DNA of 64,000 nucleotides from assembly GCA_036583965.1 (NCBI GenBank), contig JAZBQD010000013.1, forward strand, positions 2,582,144 through 2,646,143, read 5' to 3'. The notes under the pieces are model-generated. The model was not told the DNA's origin. It was given only the letters and a program-made list of their open reading frames with translations, and did no database searches. This document shows, piece after piece, positions 1 to 13,701 of the stretch. The DNA is from Prunella strophiata (Eukaryota; Chordata; Aves; Passeriformes; Prunellidae). The position numbers and the translations under genes were made by a program. Position 1 is the first letter of the stretch. Every line of letters starts with the position of its first letter.

Positions 1-3000
1 ACAATCCCCCTTCTAGTCATGGCTTCCTGTCATCTCCATATCATAGCAACATCCTCTGGTCCTCTTCTTCACCTTTTCCCACCAGGACTTGGGAAATATT
101 CTCTTCAGCTGAAGCAAACATTCAACTTCTTCACTTGCAGTTTTCTCTAAAAAGAAAAGAAAACACCAACCACATACACTAAGTAATCAGCTCTATGGAG
201 GAGATGGAGAAAGCAAAATCTCATTAAAGTGGCACATTAAATTGATAGCGGATATTACACAGACCCAGAAGAATACATTATTGGCAAAATTCTCACATTT
301 TGTCTATCCTGAAAGCTGCAGGGCCAAACCCAAGTTCAGGAAGGCAGCGTTTCACAGTGGTGATGAGAAACAAGGGACGTTTTGTTTTCGAGGCTACCAA
401 CTGAGCTGGCACTTCAGCAGCTGCTCCACAGCCCGCCCTGAAACACGAGAGCCCCACTAATTATGTCCTGGCAAGTGCTGAGGCTGCAGAGGAAAGGTGG
501 AGGAGCCTTTCACACACACCTGTCTCCCTCTGATGGCAAACACCAGGTTTGAGCCATCACGTGCTGCCCACCCTCACGTGCTTTGCCACAGAACTGCTGC
601 ACCAGTACCCTGCTCTGCAAGGACATGAGCCCTCCTTCACAGGGCAGCTACACTGCTGGCATGTGTGGCTCACCCCTCTGTGGCCACACCTGTCTGGCCT
701 CCATGGAGCCATGGAACAAGATCCATGGCAGGGAGAAGTGTTCAGGGTGTTCAGACTCCTGCTGACCATGCACACTCTTTGTGAGGGTCTCTGCAGGCCC
801 TCCTCCTGCAACTTTGTTATTTTTGTTCATGTAAATCTGTATCCTATCAGCAAACCATTTGTTCATTATACCTGCACTGTCCAGAGTGTCCTGTCTGCAT
901 CCAGGACAGCCTCATCCTTCACCTAGAACCAGCCAGAGCCAGGCCCCCCAAAACACACCTCTCTCTCCCAGAATACACACACAGGCACAGTGCAGTGCCA
1001 TGGCTCAGGGCTGCATTTGAGCTCCTGCACTGTCCTGCACACAGCTCTGGGACTAAAGCTGCTGCTGCTTGTGAGGAAACAATCCTGCAGCTGCATTTCA
1101 TACCTGCAGATGCACATCACCTGCACGCCCTTGCAGGTCACCTCGTACCTCTGCTTCAGATATGGGTGCATTTCACCACAGTTTCAGCTAAAAATACAGA
1201 AGGGAGAACACAGCTCCCTGTGCTTTGTGCCACAGTCAAGAGATAATTGCTTGCTGTCCTCGCCTGTCACTTCCAGAGTGGGTTGCAAACCTTATTTAGC
1301 AAGCTTTAGCAATAATATTTTCTCATTAATTTAAGAAACAGCTTGATACATCAGAGGGTTAGGAGAGAGAAGGAGCACAGCACTGACTTGATAAATCATT
1401 GAGCTCACATTTGGATGCAACATGAACCTCCAAAACACAAGATTTTTGAGCTCCATCCACAGGTGATCTGGCGTGGTCTCACCCATCAGGGTTTGATGCC
1501 TTCACAGTTCACTCTGTTTTCAAGTCAGAAACCTAATTTCTCAGGATAAAATAAAAGGGTAAAGACAGTGATAATAAAAGAAAATATGATTAACTTGTGA
1601 TTCACATCTGATCTCAGGAATATAATCTAATTTTAGACCTTTCATTGATTTAGAGCTCTATTGCTAATGCTGCATTTGAAAGGAAAGTGAATGATTCTTG
1701 GTGGTTTGGACATGCTTCAAAACCCTTGCTTTCCTCTACCTTCAGCTATCTTGTGTCTGTGTTTTGTTTGGTTTTAGCAGAAGAAATCAACAGAAGAGAT
1801 CAGTGTGTGATCTAGCTATTAAGAGGAAGATAAAGATCATCCATTTAATCTTTTTTAAAGAAGAAAACCCCCAAGAAGTCTTTATATTTCTGTACTCCTA
1901 CAGCAAAACCTTCAGTTTTTCAGTGGCTTCCTAAAGATGGCTTTTACTTTCTTGGATTTCAGGGATGTCAGTGATATGCCCCTGCCAGGATCTGCTTGTC
2001 CATTACAAATCCCAACAGGTTTGTTTCAAAGCAGCAATACTGAAACCTCACCCTCCAGCCCAGCTTCCAGGGAAGAGGATTAGAATGAATATAAGACAGA
2101 AATAAAGAAGATCTGGAGGCAGAGAGAACAGAAGGGGCAGGATGAGAAATAAACAATGCTTTGTGCATGTGTGTGAGCAAGAAGAGAGGAAAAAAAAGAC
2201 AGGAAAAAGCTGGTAGGAGGAAAAAAACAACCTAACAAAGGAAGCAGTGGGCAAAACAGGCTCCTAAGAGGAAGGGGGGTGCAGGACATGGCTGTGCCTG
2301 AGGCTGGGGTGGGTGTGAGCCCTGAGTCCCTCAGCAGGACAGAGTGGGAGCACACACCTCCCACAGCCTCACACCTCGCCATGCAGGACAAGAGCACTTC
2401 AAACTCCAGTGCCAGGCCAAGTTTAGAAAAATGTAACAAATTACTCTGACATGTTTGGGCCCAAACTACTGCTAAAGCCACCATAATTCCCCACAAGCTC
2501 CTCTGAGATGGAGTCAGAAGAACTGGAGGAAGCCCTGTTTGGGAGGAGCCAGCCTGAGAACTGGGAACCTTAATCTTGATGCTCAGAGGATTTCCCTAAA
2601 GTCCTGCTATGCTGCTCTTGCCCATCCTGTTCACAGCTCAGACACATCAGTGAGGAGGATCAAAGCAAAATTACTGGATATTCTTCCCTCATTGATCACA
2701 AATCCATACTAATCCTAGATGCATTTTGTTTAACCTGACTCTGGCTCATCTCAAACTCCAGCAGGACATGGAGGAAAGTTACAAACTTCACTGTGGAGGT
2801 TCTGCACGTACCAATGGCTCAGCACAAAGCTGAAATTTCCTACACCTCTGCCTGAACCTGAAAAAGAACAGTGCTGGAATCTGAAGTTTAATGGCTACAT
2901 CACACACTGTTCTCTGACACAGAGAGCTTTTAACCTTCTACTTGGACTCTTTCATGGCCTCATGTTAAATTTGAATTTTTTATCTCTGAATTTGTTTGTC

Positions 3001-3554
3001 CCTTGCTTCCATCTCTCTACACAAACAGTGGCCTGGTCCTTCATCCCAAGCCCCAGTCATTTATTCTGAAGCAATCAGAATGTTGTGTCCAGAAAAGGAC
3101 AGCATGTCCTTCCACCCTGTGCTCTCAGATGGGCCGGAAAACACTGGGAGTTCTGCAGAGCCAGCACATCTCAGGGGAGAAATGGCTGGAGCTGAGCAGG
3201 TGTCCCAGCCACCACAAAACAACATTTTGTCTCTGCTTCAGCGCTGCTGAGTAGCCACTGACATTAGAAAAACCAATTACAAGCCCAGCCTCACCTGCTG
3301 CTGCCAGAATGTGCCACAGCCTGGGAGGGTTCATGTTCAACCTGAGCTCACCCACCTCTCCTCATTCCTCTCTCACAGTGACAGCTGCTCTAGTGCTCAC
3401 CTGACATAACAGTTCTCCATTTCAGGAGTATGTGCAACCTGCTTTAAAACAAGAACAGGCTCAGTCTTTCTGCTCATACAGCTAGAAATTCACTGCACAG
3501 GGATAAAATTAAATAGAGACCACCCAGAGAAGATGACGTAGATCCAGAGGCAAA
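1..3554. other. No gene recognised
   Basis: Unique sequence with short chance open frames on both strands. I see no exon, RNA gene or identifiable repeat. Confidence 0.55.
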
Positions 3555-3925
3555 ATTAAATTTATTGTAGAATTGTCTACTTCATGCAAGACCCAAAGGC
3601 TCAGCAATCAGGTCTAATAAGAAAAAATTAATTAACAATCTGCTTTACTCACTGGGGAAGTGCATATTTAACATCTCAGGCCCTTGAGGGACCAGCATGG
3701 CAAGCTTCTTGAAACTTAAGAAAAATAACCTGTATCACCCAACAGGTTGGACAGCTACAATTAGTATTTCTTCATAAGCCCTTGTTTTATTTTGTTAATT
3801 CCTTCTTGATACCCCAGGCTATGTTCCGGCCTTTCCCCCATTATTAAATAAACCTTTTTTGTCATTCACAAACCTGTAAACCTGGTGCTCTGTTCATTTG
3901 TGGTGACTTGGAACACTCTGTTCTC
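3555..3925 (+). mobile_element. Possible solo LTR remnant
   Basis: The stretch has an LTR-like 3' part. A TATTAAATAAACC polyadenylation motif is followed about 45 bp later by a T-rich segment and then tggtgacttggaaca, which resembles the region after a retroviral LTR. No terminal duplication, coding part or clear 5' boundary was found. The limits are approximate and the call rests on pattern memory only. Confidence 0.28.
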
Positions 3926-6900
3926 TCTCATATTTCAGTCCCAATGAGAAACTCCTCCTTGAAAATTCAATAAAGCATCTGCACAGCACGTTCCCATGAA
4001 GCAATTCACCAGCAGAGCCTAAGCAAGCTTTAGTTTGGCATCTCCAGTTGAGTCTGGACCAAGGTGCTGCCCCTTCTCCCTCCTAGTGCCAAAAGCATCG
4101 AGCTGAGCCCTTGGCCACTGCTTGGTTCAAATCACCCAGCTCAGCCAAGCTCTGCTGCTGCTCTGGGCCCCTCCAGGCTGAGTCCATGCTGCTCTGGGAG
4201 CTCTGGGCTGCCCAGGCTCTGTCAGCTGGTACAGAGCAGATGCACCCCTGTGCCTGCCAGGCTCACAGTGCCTGTGACACTTCAGCTTGACAGCTCCTCT
4301 CACTATCAGCAAACACTCCAGATGATCAGCAGCCCTTAGGGCAGCCACAGCAGTCTGTGGGCACGTAGGTGACAGACTGCAGCTTCCCCAGGCCCCAGAG
4401 GGGCTGGCTTCTGTGTCTGCTCCAGGATGGGGCAGGAGAGGCAGCAGGCAGCTTCAGGGGGCCAGGGGGTGTTCATCAGGGCTCATTCCACAGATCACAA
4501 TCTTGCATCTCCTTCTGACATGACCCTTCCCAGGTACCAGCCACATCCAGATTACCTAATTCCCTTAGGGAAAATCCTTGAATTCACACATGGCCCTAAG
4601 CAGAAAAATTGGTGCTGCTAAATCATTTGTTTCCTACTTTCCAAAGCCTGGAGGGGGAGATGCTTGTCAGTTTTTATCCTCTCTTTGAAATCCCTTCAGC
4701 TCAAAGAGAATCTCCCTATCTTTTAAATCAAAGACTCCAAGAAATCTTGTCTCTCCCCACCACTTCAGAGGATCAAGTCACAACAAACGAGCCAAAGTGC
4801 TCAGAGGCAGAACACAAATTTGCAAAACAACCAGGGCTGTAAAACATAATGCAAACAGGTGTCCTTTGGGGAGCATGACAGGGAAGGCAGCAGGAGCACT
4901 TCTCTGTGCTGCTCAGGGGTTCCTTTCTGTGGTTCAGTATTTCATGAATACTTCATGGAGAGCAGCTTCCCAGGTCCCTGAGTGCTCACCCAGCTGTGGG
5001 GAGCATCCCCAGCCCTGCCTCCCATGGAGGGATGAAGAGCTGTGGCTGGGTGGGGCAGGAAAGAGGAGGAAGGAGGCATCACCCTCCTAACCAAGACATA
5101 CATTTTCTGATTCCTCTCTTTGCTTTATTATTGGCTGCTGCCTAAATGATCTTTTAGGTCATCTGCTTACAGTAATAGGAGGAAATTAAATATTAATAAT
5201 AGACTATTTCCCTCTGGACTGCTCTTTGTTAACAAAGGATACAAGTGAAACAAAGCAGGCAAAATTATCAGCACACCATGGTCTTGGTTTTCAGGTACCT
5301 GGAGCACTTGCACTGTCCCTCAGCCCTTGCACACGTGCCTGTGTGGACAGCACTGCAAGTGCAGAACCTGGGCAGGTGTGGAAATTTTTGTTCTATCCAG
5401 GGGCTCCATGTGCCAGTCTGACCCTTCCAGGCACCGTTTCAGATTTTATCCAAAATATCATCTGAGCCACTGATGCTCTGACTGCAAAAATGCAAGGATT
5501 TTTGGATCACAGACTTTGTCTTCTCTTGGGAAGTGAAGTCTGCTGTAATATAAACCTACAGTGGGGTAGGTTTTTTCCTGGATATGCTTTGCAGGTTCTC
5601 CTGAAATAATAAGTAAAATGAGAGCTTCAGCTCAGCTAAATTTGGTGTAATCCCCTCTTACAGGAAAGCAACAGCCCTCCAAGACTTAAAACCTGCCCTC
5701 CACGTACTCGTGAAAGGCAGAAGGAATGGCTCTTCAGAGACCTGCACTGTGCCTGAACTTTGTCTATCACTTTAAAAATGGGAAAAGGGGGCAACAATTC
5801 TGTTTTACATTTCCATCCTGCTGCAGTCCAGGCCAAGAAAGGAGGCTGTACTCCAGCAACAAGCATGGTGAACCTGGGTGTGAAGTCTTGACTGATTTAC
5901 CAGAGATACCAGACTGCTGCATCAGTGACAGCAACCCAAACGAAACCACAAAACCAGGGTGACAAAACCACACCCTGCCAGCCTGTCCTGTGCCTCTCTT
6001 TCTCCTCCTGTTTATGCCATTAGAAAAAAAACTAAAAACCAAAACTGCCCCAAAAGTGAAATCCCTCTGGACAACAAGCAAGATGGACTGGCTGACAGGA
6101 ATGGCAAATCCCAAACCAATATTGCAGCTTTGCCTCCTGCCCTCCAAGTGCTAGAAGTGGATTAATTTTTATTGTGGCAGCGGAAGATTAGAACAGAACA
6201 CATTTGACCATATTTTTTCCTAAGTGGATGTTATAAATGTTTAAAAGCAAGGAAAAAACCTCACAGTAATTATTCCAATTCTAATGGTCACAAAAAGCCA
6301 AGGAGGGCAAAACTAAGTAAGAATGAATGACCAGCAGTTAAATAAGCCAGATCTAACAAACAGAAGGGAAAACAGCTCCCCTGTGCTCACCAAAGTCTTG
6401 CTGGGCAGCAGGCATCATGATATGTTGCCAAAAGACACCAAAACATGTTGGATTTTTTAGCAAATTTTTTGTACTCAGGACGGCTGATGTTCATTTATCT
6501 ATGTGGCATTTCTATAAAAAAAAAAAAATAGAGCATTTGGATAGGCTTTCATAAGGCAGGCAAGTAAAAAAGCATAATTAAAACCATGTACCATGGCCAG
6601 AAAGAAGTTACTACTGCCAATATCATCCACAATGTCTCTGAGGAGCCAGTTTTCCTTTCCTGTGTGAGGGAAGAAGTCAAAGGCAAACTCTGCCTCCTCA
6701 CAGCCCTACTAAAGCCAGCTGTGTTCACACATGAGGAGCATTTCCCTCAAGGACAAAATAAGAGAAATGAGGAAACAGAACATAAAGAAGAGGTGACCCA
6801 CTGAGGAATACAGGCAAAGGAAGAATTTACTCTGAAGATATTTATCATATTGCTAATGCATCCATTCTGGTCTATTTTAAAATAATGGAGCAGACTTCTC

Positions 6901-7756
6901 TCCAGATGTGACTTTGCCTCTCATTTCTGCATGAAGTTTCCAAACAGGCAGCTGAGAATTGGGTACATCTGTTAGTTTCCTTGCATTTTTATCCAGTTAT
7001 TCCCAAACCCTATTTGCCTTCTCTAAGTGCAGGTTACCTCTGCACCATGGCCATGATCCCTGCTCCTGCTCCCTGGAGCACTGTCCTGCAGCCTGCCAGC
7101 AGTGTTTGCATAAACTCTGATGGTGAAACAGAAACTCACCCCAGTGCAGGGAGAGCTGTTGCAGCAGGTCAACCAACATCCTTCCACAGCAGAAAGAATG
7201 CAACTCCTACCATCTCTCTCCATGTAACTTAAAATGGTTCCCCAGCTGTCCTTCCCTGTCCTGATGAAAGCATTGTACCACACTGCTCATCCCAAAACAG
7301 GCAAAAGCCACAATAACAAATTTTCTGTCCCCTGAGTTTGTTTCCAGCAACTTTCCCTCATCCATTTTGTAAGATACTCTGACTGCTAATGCTTATTTGC
7401 TCGGTGTCAGCCTCACCAGTCCTGTCAGTGCTTCTGTCACAGCCTCAGAGCTAATCAAGACATTTTTAGGACTCTGCCACCCTCTGTGGATAAGGAGTTG
7501 ATGCTCTGATGATGCCCCCCTCACTTTGTCCTTCCCTCTCCTCTTCGCAGTGACTTGCACACTCTGCTGTCACCCTGTGACTTGCATTTCCACCATCACA
7601 GCCGGCCACACCGACACTGCAGGTACTCAGAGGGACTGGGTTTTCCCCCAAGTCCTTGACTATAATCCGATTCATTAAGAACTTTCCAAAGTCGCTGTTT
7701 CTGATGGCAGAGTGTCGCTGCGAGGGCTCTGAGGTCCTTCTGTCATTTCCTCAGCC
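3926..7756. other. No gene recognised
   Basis: Unique sequence including a 12-A run near 6518-6530. Open frames up to 126 codons lack domains, codon bias or splice context that would support coding. Confidence 0.55.
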
Positions 7757-7840
7757 CTGAGCTGCGGTCGGAGCGCATCCGCCCGGCCCCGCAGCGCTCA
7801 CGCTTCCTGCGCCGCCGCGGGGCTGCGGCGAGACCCCACC
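7757..7840. promoter_or_regulatory. Short CpG-dense patch
   Basis: About 84 bp contain roughly a dozen or more CpGs (for example gccgccgcggggctgcggcg) in otherwise CpG-poor DNA. It is a possible small regulatory element or alternative first exon. No core promoter motif or clear splice site was identified. Confidence 0.3.
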
Positions 7841-9214
7841 ACAGCAGAGATACCTCCAGCAGCCCTGGCACATGAAAACTTTAGATATTTTACAGTCTCT
7901 GCACAACAAGACATCATAGAAAAGGTCCATCTGTAAAGAAACCTGCTATCATTTCTCAAATGCATGGCAACCATGATCCTCACACCTTGCCAAACAAAGA
8001 TTAACCAAAAAAGACCCCCAAGGCAAATTCCTCAGGGACTGTGACATTTGACTCCAAACACAAAAGATGTTGGTCAGGCAGAGATGGATCCTGGGGGAGC
8101 TCTCAGAACAGATACCCCCAAGCCTTTGGGATGGATTCTCCCATGTGCACTGTGTCCATCTCTGCCTGCTGCAATCATACTGCTGGGCTGGAGGGTGGTC
8201 ACATGGAGGAAAAGGAAGGTTTCCCTTTAGGAATGTGGTAGGAAAGTTAACAAGAGCCCTAAATGAATCATAATGGTCAAGCAAGGTTTGCATCAACATT
8301 TCATAAGACACAGGATGACATAAAACAAAGTATTAATGTTTTGTAGATGTTTGACAAAGTTAGGTGCCTCAGTTTTAAAAGGTCTGATAAGAGGCCTGCA
8401 TTTTGGGATTATCAGAAACAGTCCCAGATTATCCCTGACTAGGCAGCCATCAGCACAGGTCACTTTTTTGCCAAAATCCAGACTGCAGAACATTTTACAA
8501 ACTTTTTAAATGCCAGTGTGCTTCCCCACACCTGCTCCAGGAGCTGTAATGGTGCTGGTGCCAGCCCAGGTCAGTGTAATGAGATTTTCCACCATCCCAT
8601 TGAACCTGGGCACTGATCTGTGGATTGGACGTATGTGGAAACTGTAATTATTCAAATCAATTTCAATCACGTGCCTCTCTTCTGAAGATTTCAGTAAAAA
8701 GCCTCATACCTCTTAGCATGAACCCTCCTGTCTTTTATCCAGGGGAATGTTTCCTATGGAAAATCCCAGTCTGTGCCCAAGTATATGGATCTCATACTGA
8801 AACCAAAGTTGTTATTATCAGAGAATATGACATTTAACCACCTACTTCCCTTAAGTCCTTAAGCTCAACAGCTGATTCATACCAGGATCTGACAATCCTG
8901 TTCTATTGGGGAAAATTCAATAACCAAAATGATAGGGCTGTTTGTAGAGGACTTTCCCAGTACAAGAAGGGGAATTTGCATAAGAGGCCAATATTAGAGA
9001 ACAGGCAGAGAGAGCAGAAACATTTATGCCTACTTAGAAAAAATAAGAGGGTGGGGGACAAAGGGGAGTCAAGAAGCAAGAGGAGAACCCAACAGTGCAA
9101 ACCCAAACCAAAACATCTCCAACAAAGCCAAGCCAGGAGAAGAACAGAGAAGACTCTGAGGTCTGAATACTAAATGAAGAAACTTCTCCCGGGGAAAACT
9201 GCAAACCTCACCAT
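7841..9214. other. No gene recognised
   Basis: Unique AT-leaning sequence. Several short open frames have no recognisable features. Confidence 0.55.
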
Positions 9215-9430
9215 TCCCGAAGGGATGCGTTAAGAGCTTGCATTGGCTCCGCTCAGCAGCGCTCCTGCCCTGCCCGGGGGATGCTCGGGCTGGGCTCCCA
9301 GGGGCTCCACCAGCCACCCCCGCCCGGGGAGCCGCGGAACGAGGGCACGGCAGGAGCTGGGAGCACCAACAGCGGCCACAGGGCCACAGGGCCACAGGGA
9401 CACAGGGAATGCCGTATCGCAGCCGGCCGC
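9215..9430. promoter_or_regulatory. GC-rich patch with moderate CpG
   Basis: About 200 bp with scattered CpGs, including cccgcccggggagccgcgg, and the 8-bp tandem repeat. It is weaker than the block at 12.6-14.5 kb. It may be a minor regulatory element; no exon was recognised. Confidence 0.25.
9374..9405. repeat. 8-bp tandem repeat GGCCACAG, 4 copies
   Basis: Three identical units are followed by a variant (GGACACAG) inside a GC-richer patch. Confidence 0.88.
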
Positions 9431-10144
9431 TAGATGGAACAGCCCCAGGCTGCAAGGACTAGAATGCCGGTGCCTTCCCCCCTGGAACTGGGAGCAATCA
9501 CAAATGTAATCGGCACACAGACAGGAGCCCAGCATGTCACCCGTCACGTCTCCAAAGCTCCAGGAAAACCCCCCTTTCCTCTCCTTGTGTCAGAGAGGGA
9601 CAGGAAGATTCCCTCAGCCCGGCATGCCTTTCCCTCCCCCTATCCCTGGCTCAAATAATTCCTGCAAGAAGTTGCCCTCCCTGCTAACTTCTCCATTGTC
9701 TCAGATGCATTGTTTGCAAATGTTCCCTAAAAACGCTTTGTAAAGTATCCTTTATTCCTGTTTCAAGTCTTTCCACATCCCTGTGTAACACCTGGACTTT
9801 ATCTTGTTACCTGTCAGATAGTGATAAACCTACTGCATGCAACCCCTGCCTTACCATCTAAGATAAATACAATTTGTCTTGTAGCTGTCATTTCTTTTCA
9901 AACCCTGCCTTCCACAGCTGCATTTGTAGTGGTAATAAACTTACTTTATTTGGGCTTGAAATGTGTAACTTTTAAAGAAATAAAAATCTAAAAATCCCCA
10001 TTGTCAAGAGCCCCAGGACCCAGGCTGAGGAATGAAAGAGATCACACCTTTACCCACTCACATTTACCAAATACCTGCATTTGGTGAAGGGCTTTGAAAT
10101 ACTCTTTGCTGATTGTCTGTGGGTTGCTCACTGTGGTCTGGATG
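9431..10144. other. No gene recognised
   Basis: Unique sequence of moderate GC content falling toward AT-rich. Nothing coding or repetitive was recognised. Confidence 0.55.
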
Positions 10145-10335
10145 AAGAATGAGATCGAGCAAAGGAGGTTTAAGCTGGACATCAGGGTATTTCCTGCACA
10201 CCAGGAAAGTGAGGAGTCTCCACTGCAGGTCTTTAGGAGCAGGATAGAGAAAGATGTCAGGAATGGCAAATCCACAGCTGATCCTGCCTTTGGGCAGAGG
10301 TCTGGATTAGATGACCTCCAAGTGCCTCCTAAGGA
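10145..10335 (+). mobile_element. Old CR1 LINE 3' fragment, plus orientation
   Basis: The diverged match to a CR1 3' region includes aggaggtttaagctggacat, aggtctttaggagcaggat, ctgatcctgcctttgggcag and ggattagatgacctcc. These correspond in order to blocks I recall from older amniote CR1 families. The terminal tail repeat is not evident. It is more divergent than the copy at 59 kb, so it is probably an older insertion. It is non-coding. Confidence 0.8.
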
Positions 10336-11823
10336 GATGTTCATAATTGAGAATTGTATGTGCCATCTGTCCATTCTGATCTACAGAGATCTACTGCAGG
10401 GAAAAAAGTGCAATACAACCAATAATTATCCTTGCTACAGATGCAACCTTTGGGAAGGGAGAGGCATCTTCTGACTGCAGAAGGAACTGAAGCCTCCAGA
10501 GGATTAAATCACCTTCTGTGCATCTGCCCAGACCCTCCTGCCCTCCCAAGACAGAATGCTGCCAGTTCTTCACCCCTAACAGTCCAACCCTCAATATTCA
10601 ACCACAAAAGCATCTCATTAAAGTAGTAACTTCCTCAGCACTTTTGAAATGAGCAGAGAGGCAAGGAGCTCATGCTGTTTTGTTCAAGTAGCTTTACCAA
10701 GGCTGTTCATGTGCACTCTGCAAAACCTGAAGATGGTCCATGAAGCAACCAAACCTTCTGGTCCTAAATACCAGACATCCTGATAAAAGGGAACAACCCT
10801 CCATTGACTTGTGAGGTTCTTCTCTGATTCCTTGACACACAGCTCAAGATCTCTTTCCTGGTTTTCACTTTAAAGTCCAACCAAAAAAAGAAAAAAAAAA
10901 GTTTAATAGCCCATCTCCATTTTCCGATGGAAATCACACAATAAAGAACAACCTTGGGAACAACCTAATCACAATGCAGATCAAATGAGAAAATGAACAA
11001 GCAGAGCTGGAATCTGTTTGAGCTGAAGACAAGGACAAACTTTGCAGCACACCAGGAGAGATACTGGCAGCAGCCTTTGGATGGAGAACACCTCTCCCCG
11101 AGCTGTGCAGATCTCAGAGACTTTCCCCACACTGTGCCTTGTCCCATCTCATGTGGGCAGAAATGTCAAACCCCAGTGAAGAGCTGAAGCACAGTGTAAA
11201 TGGTGAGAAATCTGTGAAACCTTAAACATCCTGTACAGAGAAGAAATCATACAGCCATCAGTCAGCCAGGCAGAAAGGAAGTGGTGAAGGGAGAGCCTTT
11301 CCCTCAGCACAAGATGGAAAAGCAGCCAGGTTCAAAACCAAGGGGGGACCAGAGCCTTCCAAGAAACAGGACTGAAAGGAAGAGCAAAGATTCCCCCCAA
11401 ACCTTCTGCAGGGCTGAGCTTTTCCCAGTGGTTCTCAGGAGAATTTAACCACACAGCTCTACATGAAATCCATCACTGAACATTAAATAAAAAAGATGAA
11501 GAGCTTTCAAAAGTTGATTCTATTCAAATGCAGTAGCAGCAGCCCTGTTGGAAACATCCTATTAAAATACCAGCAAAAACAGAAATGCAAACATGGGAGA
11601 CCTGGCAGAGGCTTTCCAGCTCAGACCTTTAGTGCCTTTTGCACCCTCTGATAGAAGGACAGAGGCTAAAAACATCATTATTGGGCCAACATCCCTTGAC
11701 CTGGTACAGGGTGATGCTGATTCTATTTTTTATGGATAAAAATACATATAGAAAGACACAAATTATATACATATGAAAATTACAAATGTACCACATGGCC
11801 ACCATTAAAAAGGAGACCTTGCC

Positions 11824-11838
11824 TTTTTTTTTTTTTTT
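11824..11838. repeat. Poly(T) run, 15 bp
   Basis: Fifteen consecutive T on the plus strand. Confidence 0.9.
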
Positions 11839-12186
11839 CACACCCTGCAATAGGTCATTTTTATTTTATGTACACAAATACATGTTTGCAGTTTGTACCC
11901 ACATGTTTTCTCTACAAATTCAGAGGTTCACAGCCTACCTGGTTAATTCAGAATTTAATCCATTTGCCACATTAGACAGGATTTAGTTTCCATAGGTTTT
12001 TGTGGTACGTGATTACATTTATATTGACTTTTTTATTGAGATTCAAAATAAGGTATTTCCTCCACAGACCTAATTCAATTGAAATATTTCTCACATCCTT
12101 GCTAGTCACTTTATCTAATCTTTTTCTACCTCACTTAGGGCAATATGCTCCAGGGGTGTCTCTAGCTGCAGGGGCTGGCCATGCTT

Positions 12187-12203
12187 TCTCTCTCTCTCTC
12201 TCT
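12187..12203. repeat. (TC)8 microsatellite
   Basis: Seventeen bases of alternating T and C. Confidence 0.9.
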
Positions 12204-13701
12204 GTTAGTTTCCCTCATGCAGAAGAATGAATTTATCAATTACTCCAGTTCTTGAGTTACATGAGCCTGAGACTCACAAGCCTGATAAGAAACTTGAAAA
12301 CAAATACATCCAAAGACAGAGTTATCTAATAGTTGGCCATCTGCTTAGGAAAATCATTTTAAGTAGTTACAGCAATTCTATTAACTATTTACCAAGTGAG
12401 TCATGTTGTTCTCTTTAAGTTAACCCTTCCTGTCTCTCTGTGGGCTCAGAGCCCCAGGCAGTTTTGAGGAAGGTGCTCAACCACCCTTCCTCCTTTCAGG
12501 CTAGGGCAAAGCCTGCAGCCCCCTGCCCTCGAGACCCCCAAACTCACAATAATGCAATAAAGCAGCCGTGACTCTTAGACCACACAAACCACCATGCAGA
12601 AATCTCCTCCCGGCAGCATCCCCGGCCAGGGCACCGCGCACCAGCACCGACCCAGCGGGACGGGAACGCACCTGCGGCCTCAGGCGGGTCAGCCCAGGGC
12701 AGGGCAAAGCCCTGCAGCCACATCCTGCCTGCAGCTCCGGGCCAGCCTCGGGTGCCCGTCCTTCAGCTGCCCTCTCCCCCGGCACAGGGGCACGGGCCCC
12801 TCGGGCAGGGGCGGCTCCATCGCGGTGCCGAGCTGAGCGCTGCCGGGCACAGGGAGAGGCGAGCGCTCTGCTGAGGAACTTTCAGCTGCTCGGCACAGAT
12901 AAGGCAGAGCTGGGGCTTTCGGGGGCAAGCGGGGGGACAAGAGCGCACAGGTTTGAAGCCATCTATTCAGCCCCTGCCCTTTCCCCTTTAACGCAACTAT
13001 AAAGTGCATAGAAATCTCCTTTGAAAGCACTGCAGAGAAGTTTGCAGGATGAAGGGTGCTCCCCTGGAATCACTATTTTATGATTAAGCAGAAATATCTG
13101 CTGGAAGGCCGAGGAGGGCTGGGTGCAGGGAGGCAAAGTCCAGCACCTGATGTTTGAGGGAAGATCCGCGGAGCAAACATCTGGGAGCGCGGGGGTGTGT
13201 CGAGGGACTGACAGTCGGGAATCAGCACGGAGTGAAAAGCACCGGCTGCACGGGGAAACGCCATCCGAGCCGGGGCAGGAGAAAGCGGTAGCAGGGCAAA
13301 ATCGCCCCGTCTTGGGGCTGAGGGCTCGGCTGCACCGAGAGGGCAGCGGGCGGCCACTTCCCAAACTGGCGGGACAGGCAGGGGAGGGACCGCGGACGCC
13401 GCGAGGGAACCGAGCCGCGCACGGGGCTGCGGGGCCGGCACCGCCGCGCCCGGGATGCTCCGGCGGGACGAGCCCCGCACCCGCCCGGCCGGGAGGTCCC
13501 GCTCCGCCCCGGGAGCTGCACCCCGGGCCCCGCCGCCCCTCCCCGCGGGCCCGCCGGCCTCACCCACCTGGCCTGGGGGCGCCGCTCCGCTCCGGCCGCG
13601 CCCGGAGCCGTGTGGCGGTTGCCGGCGCTGCCCCGCTCGCTCCCGCCTCCGCGCAGGACGCGCCCGCCGCGGCTCCCCCTGCAGGGCGGCGCGGGGCGGG
13701 C

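Larger units (their letters stand above)
10336..12569. other. No gene recognised
   Basis: Mostly AT-rich unique sequence between the old CR1 fragment and the CpG block. Apart from the T-run and TC repeat listed, I see nothing. Confidence 0.6.

Noticed and set aside
2080..2496. 138-codon minus-strand open frame with hydrophobic Leu/Ser/Phe runs
   Set aside because: The hydrophobic look comes from the A/G-rich plus strand (CT-rich complement), and no domain was recognised.
12998..13004. TATAAAG box-like motif on the plus strand
   Set aside because: It is a single short motif with no initiator or transcript evidence, and CpG-type promoters are usually TATA-less.
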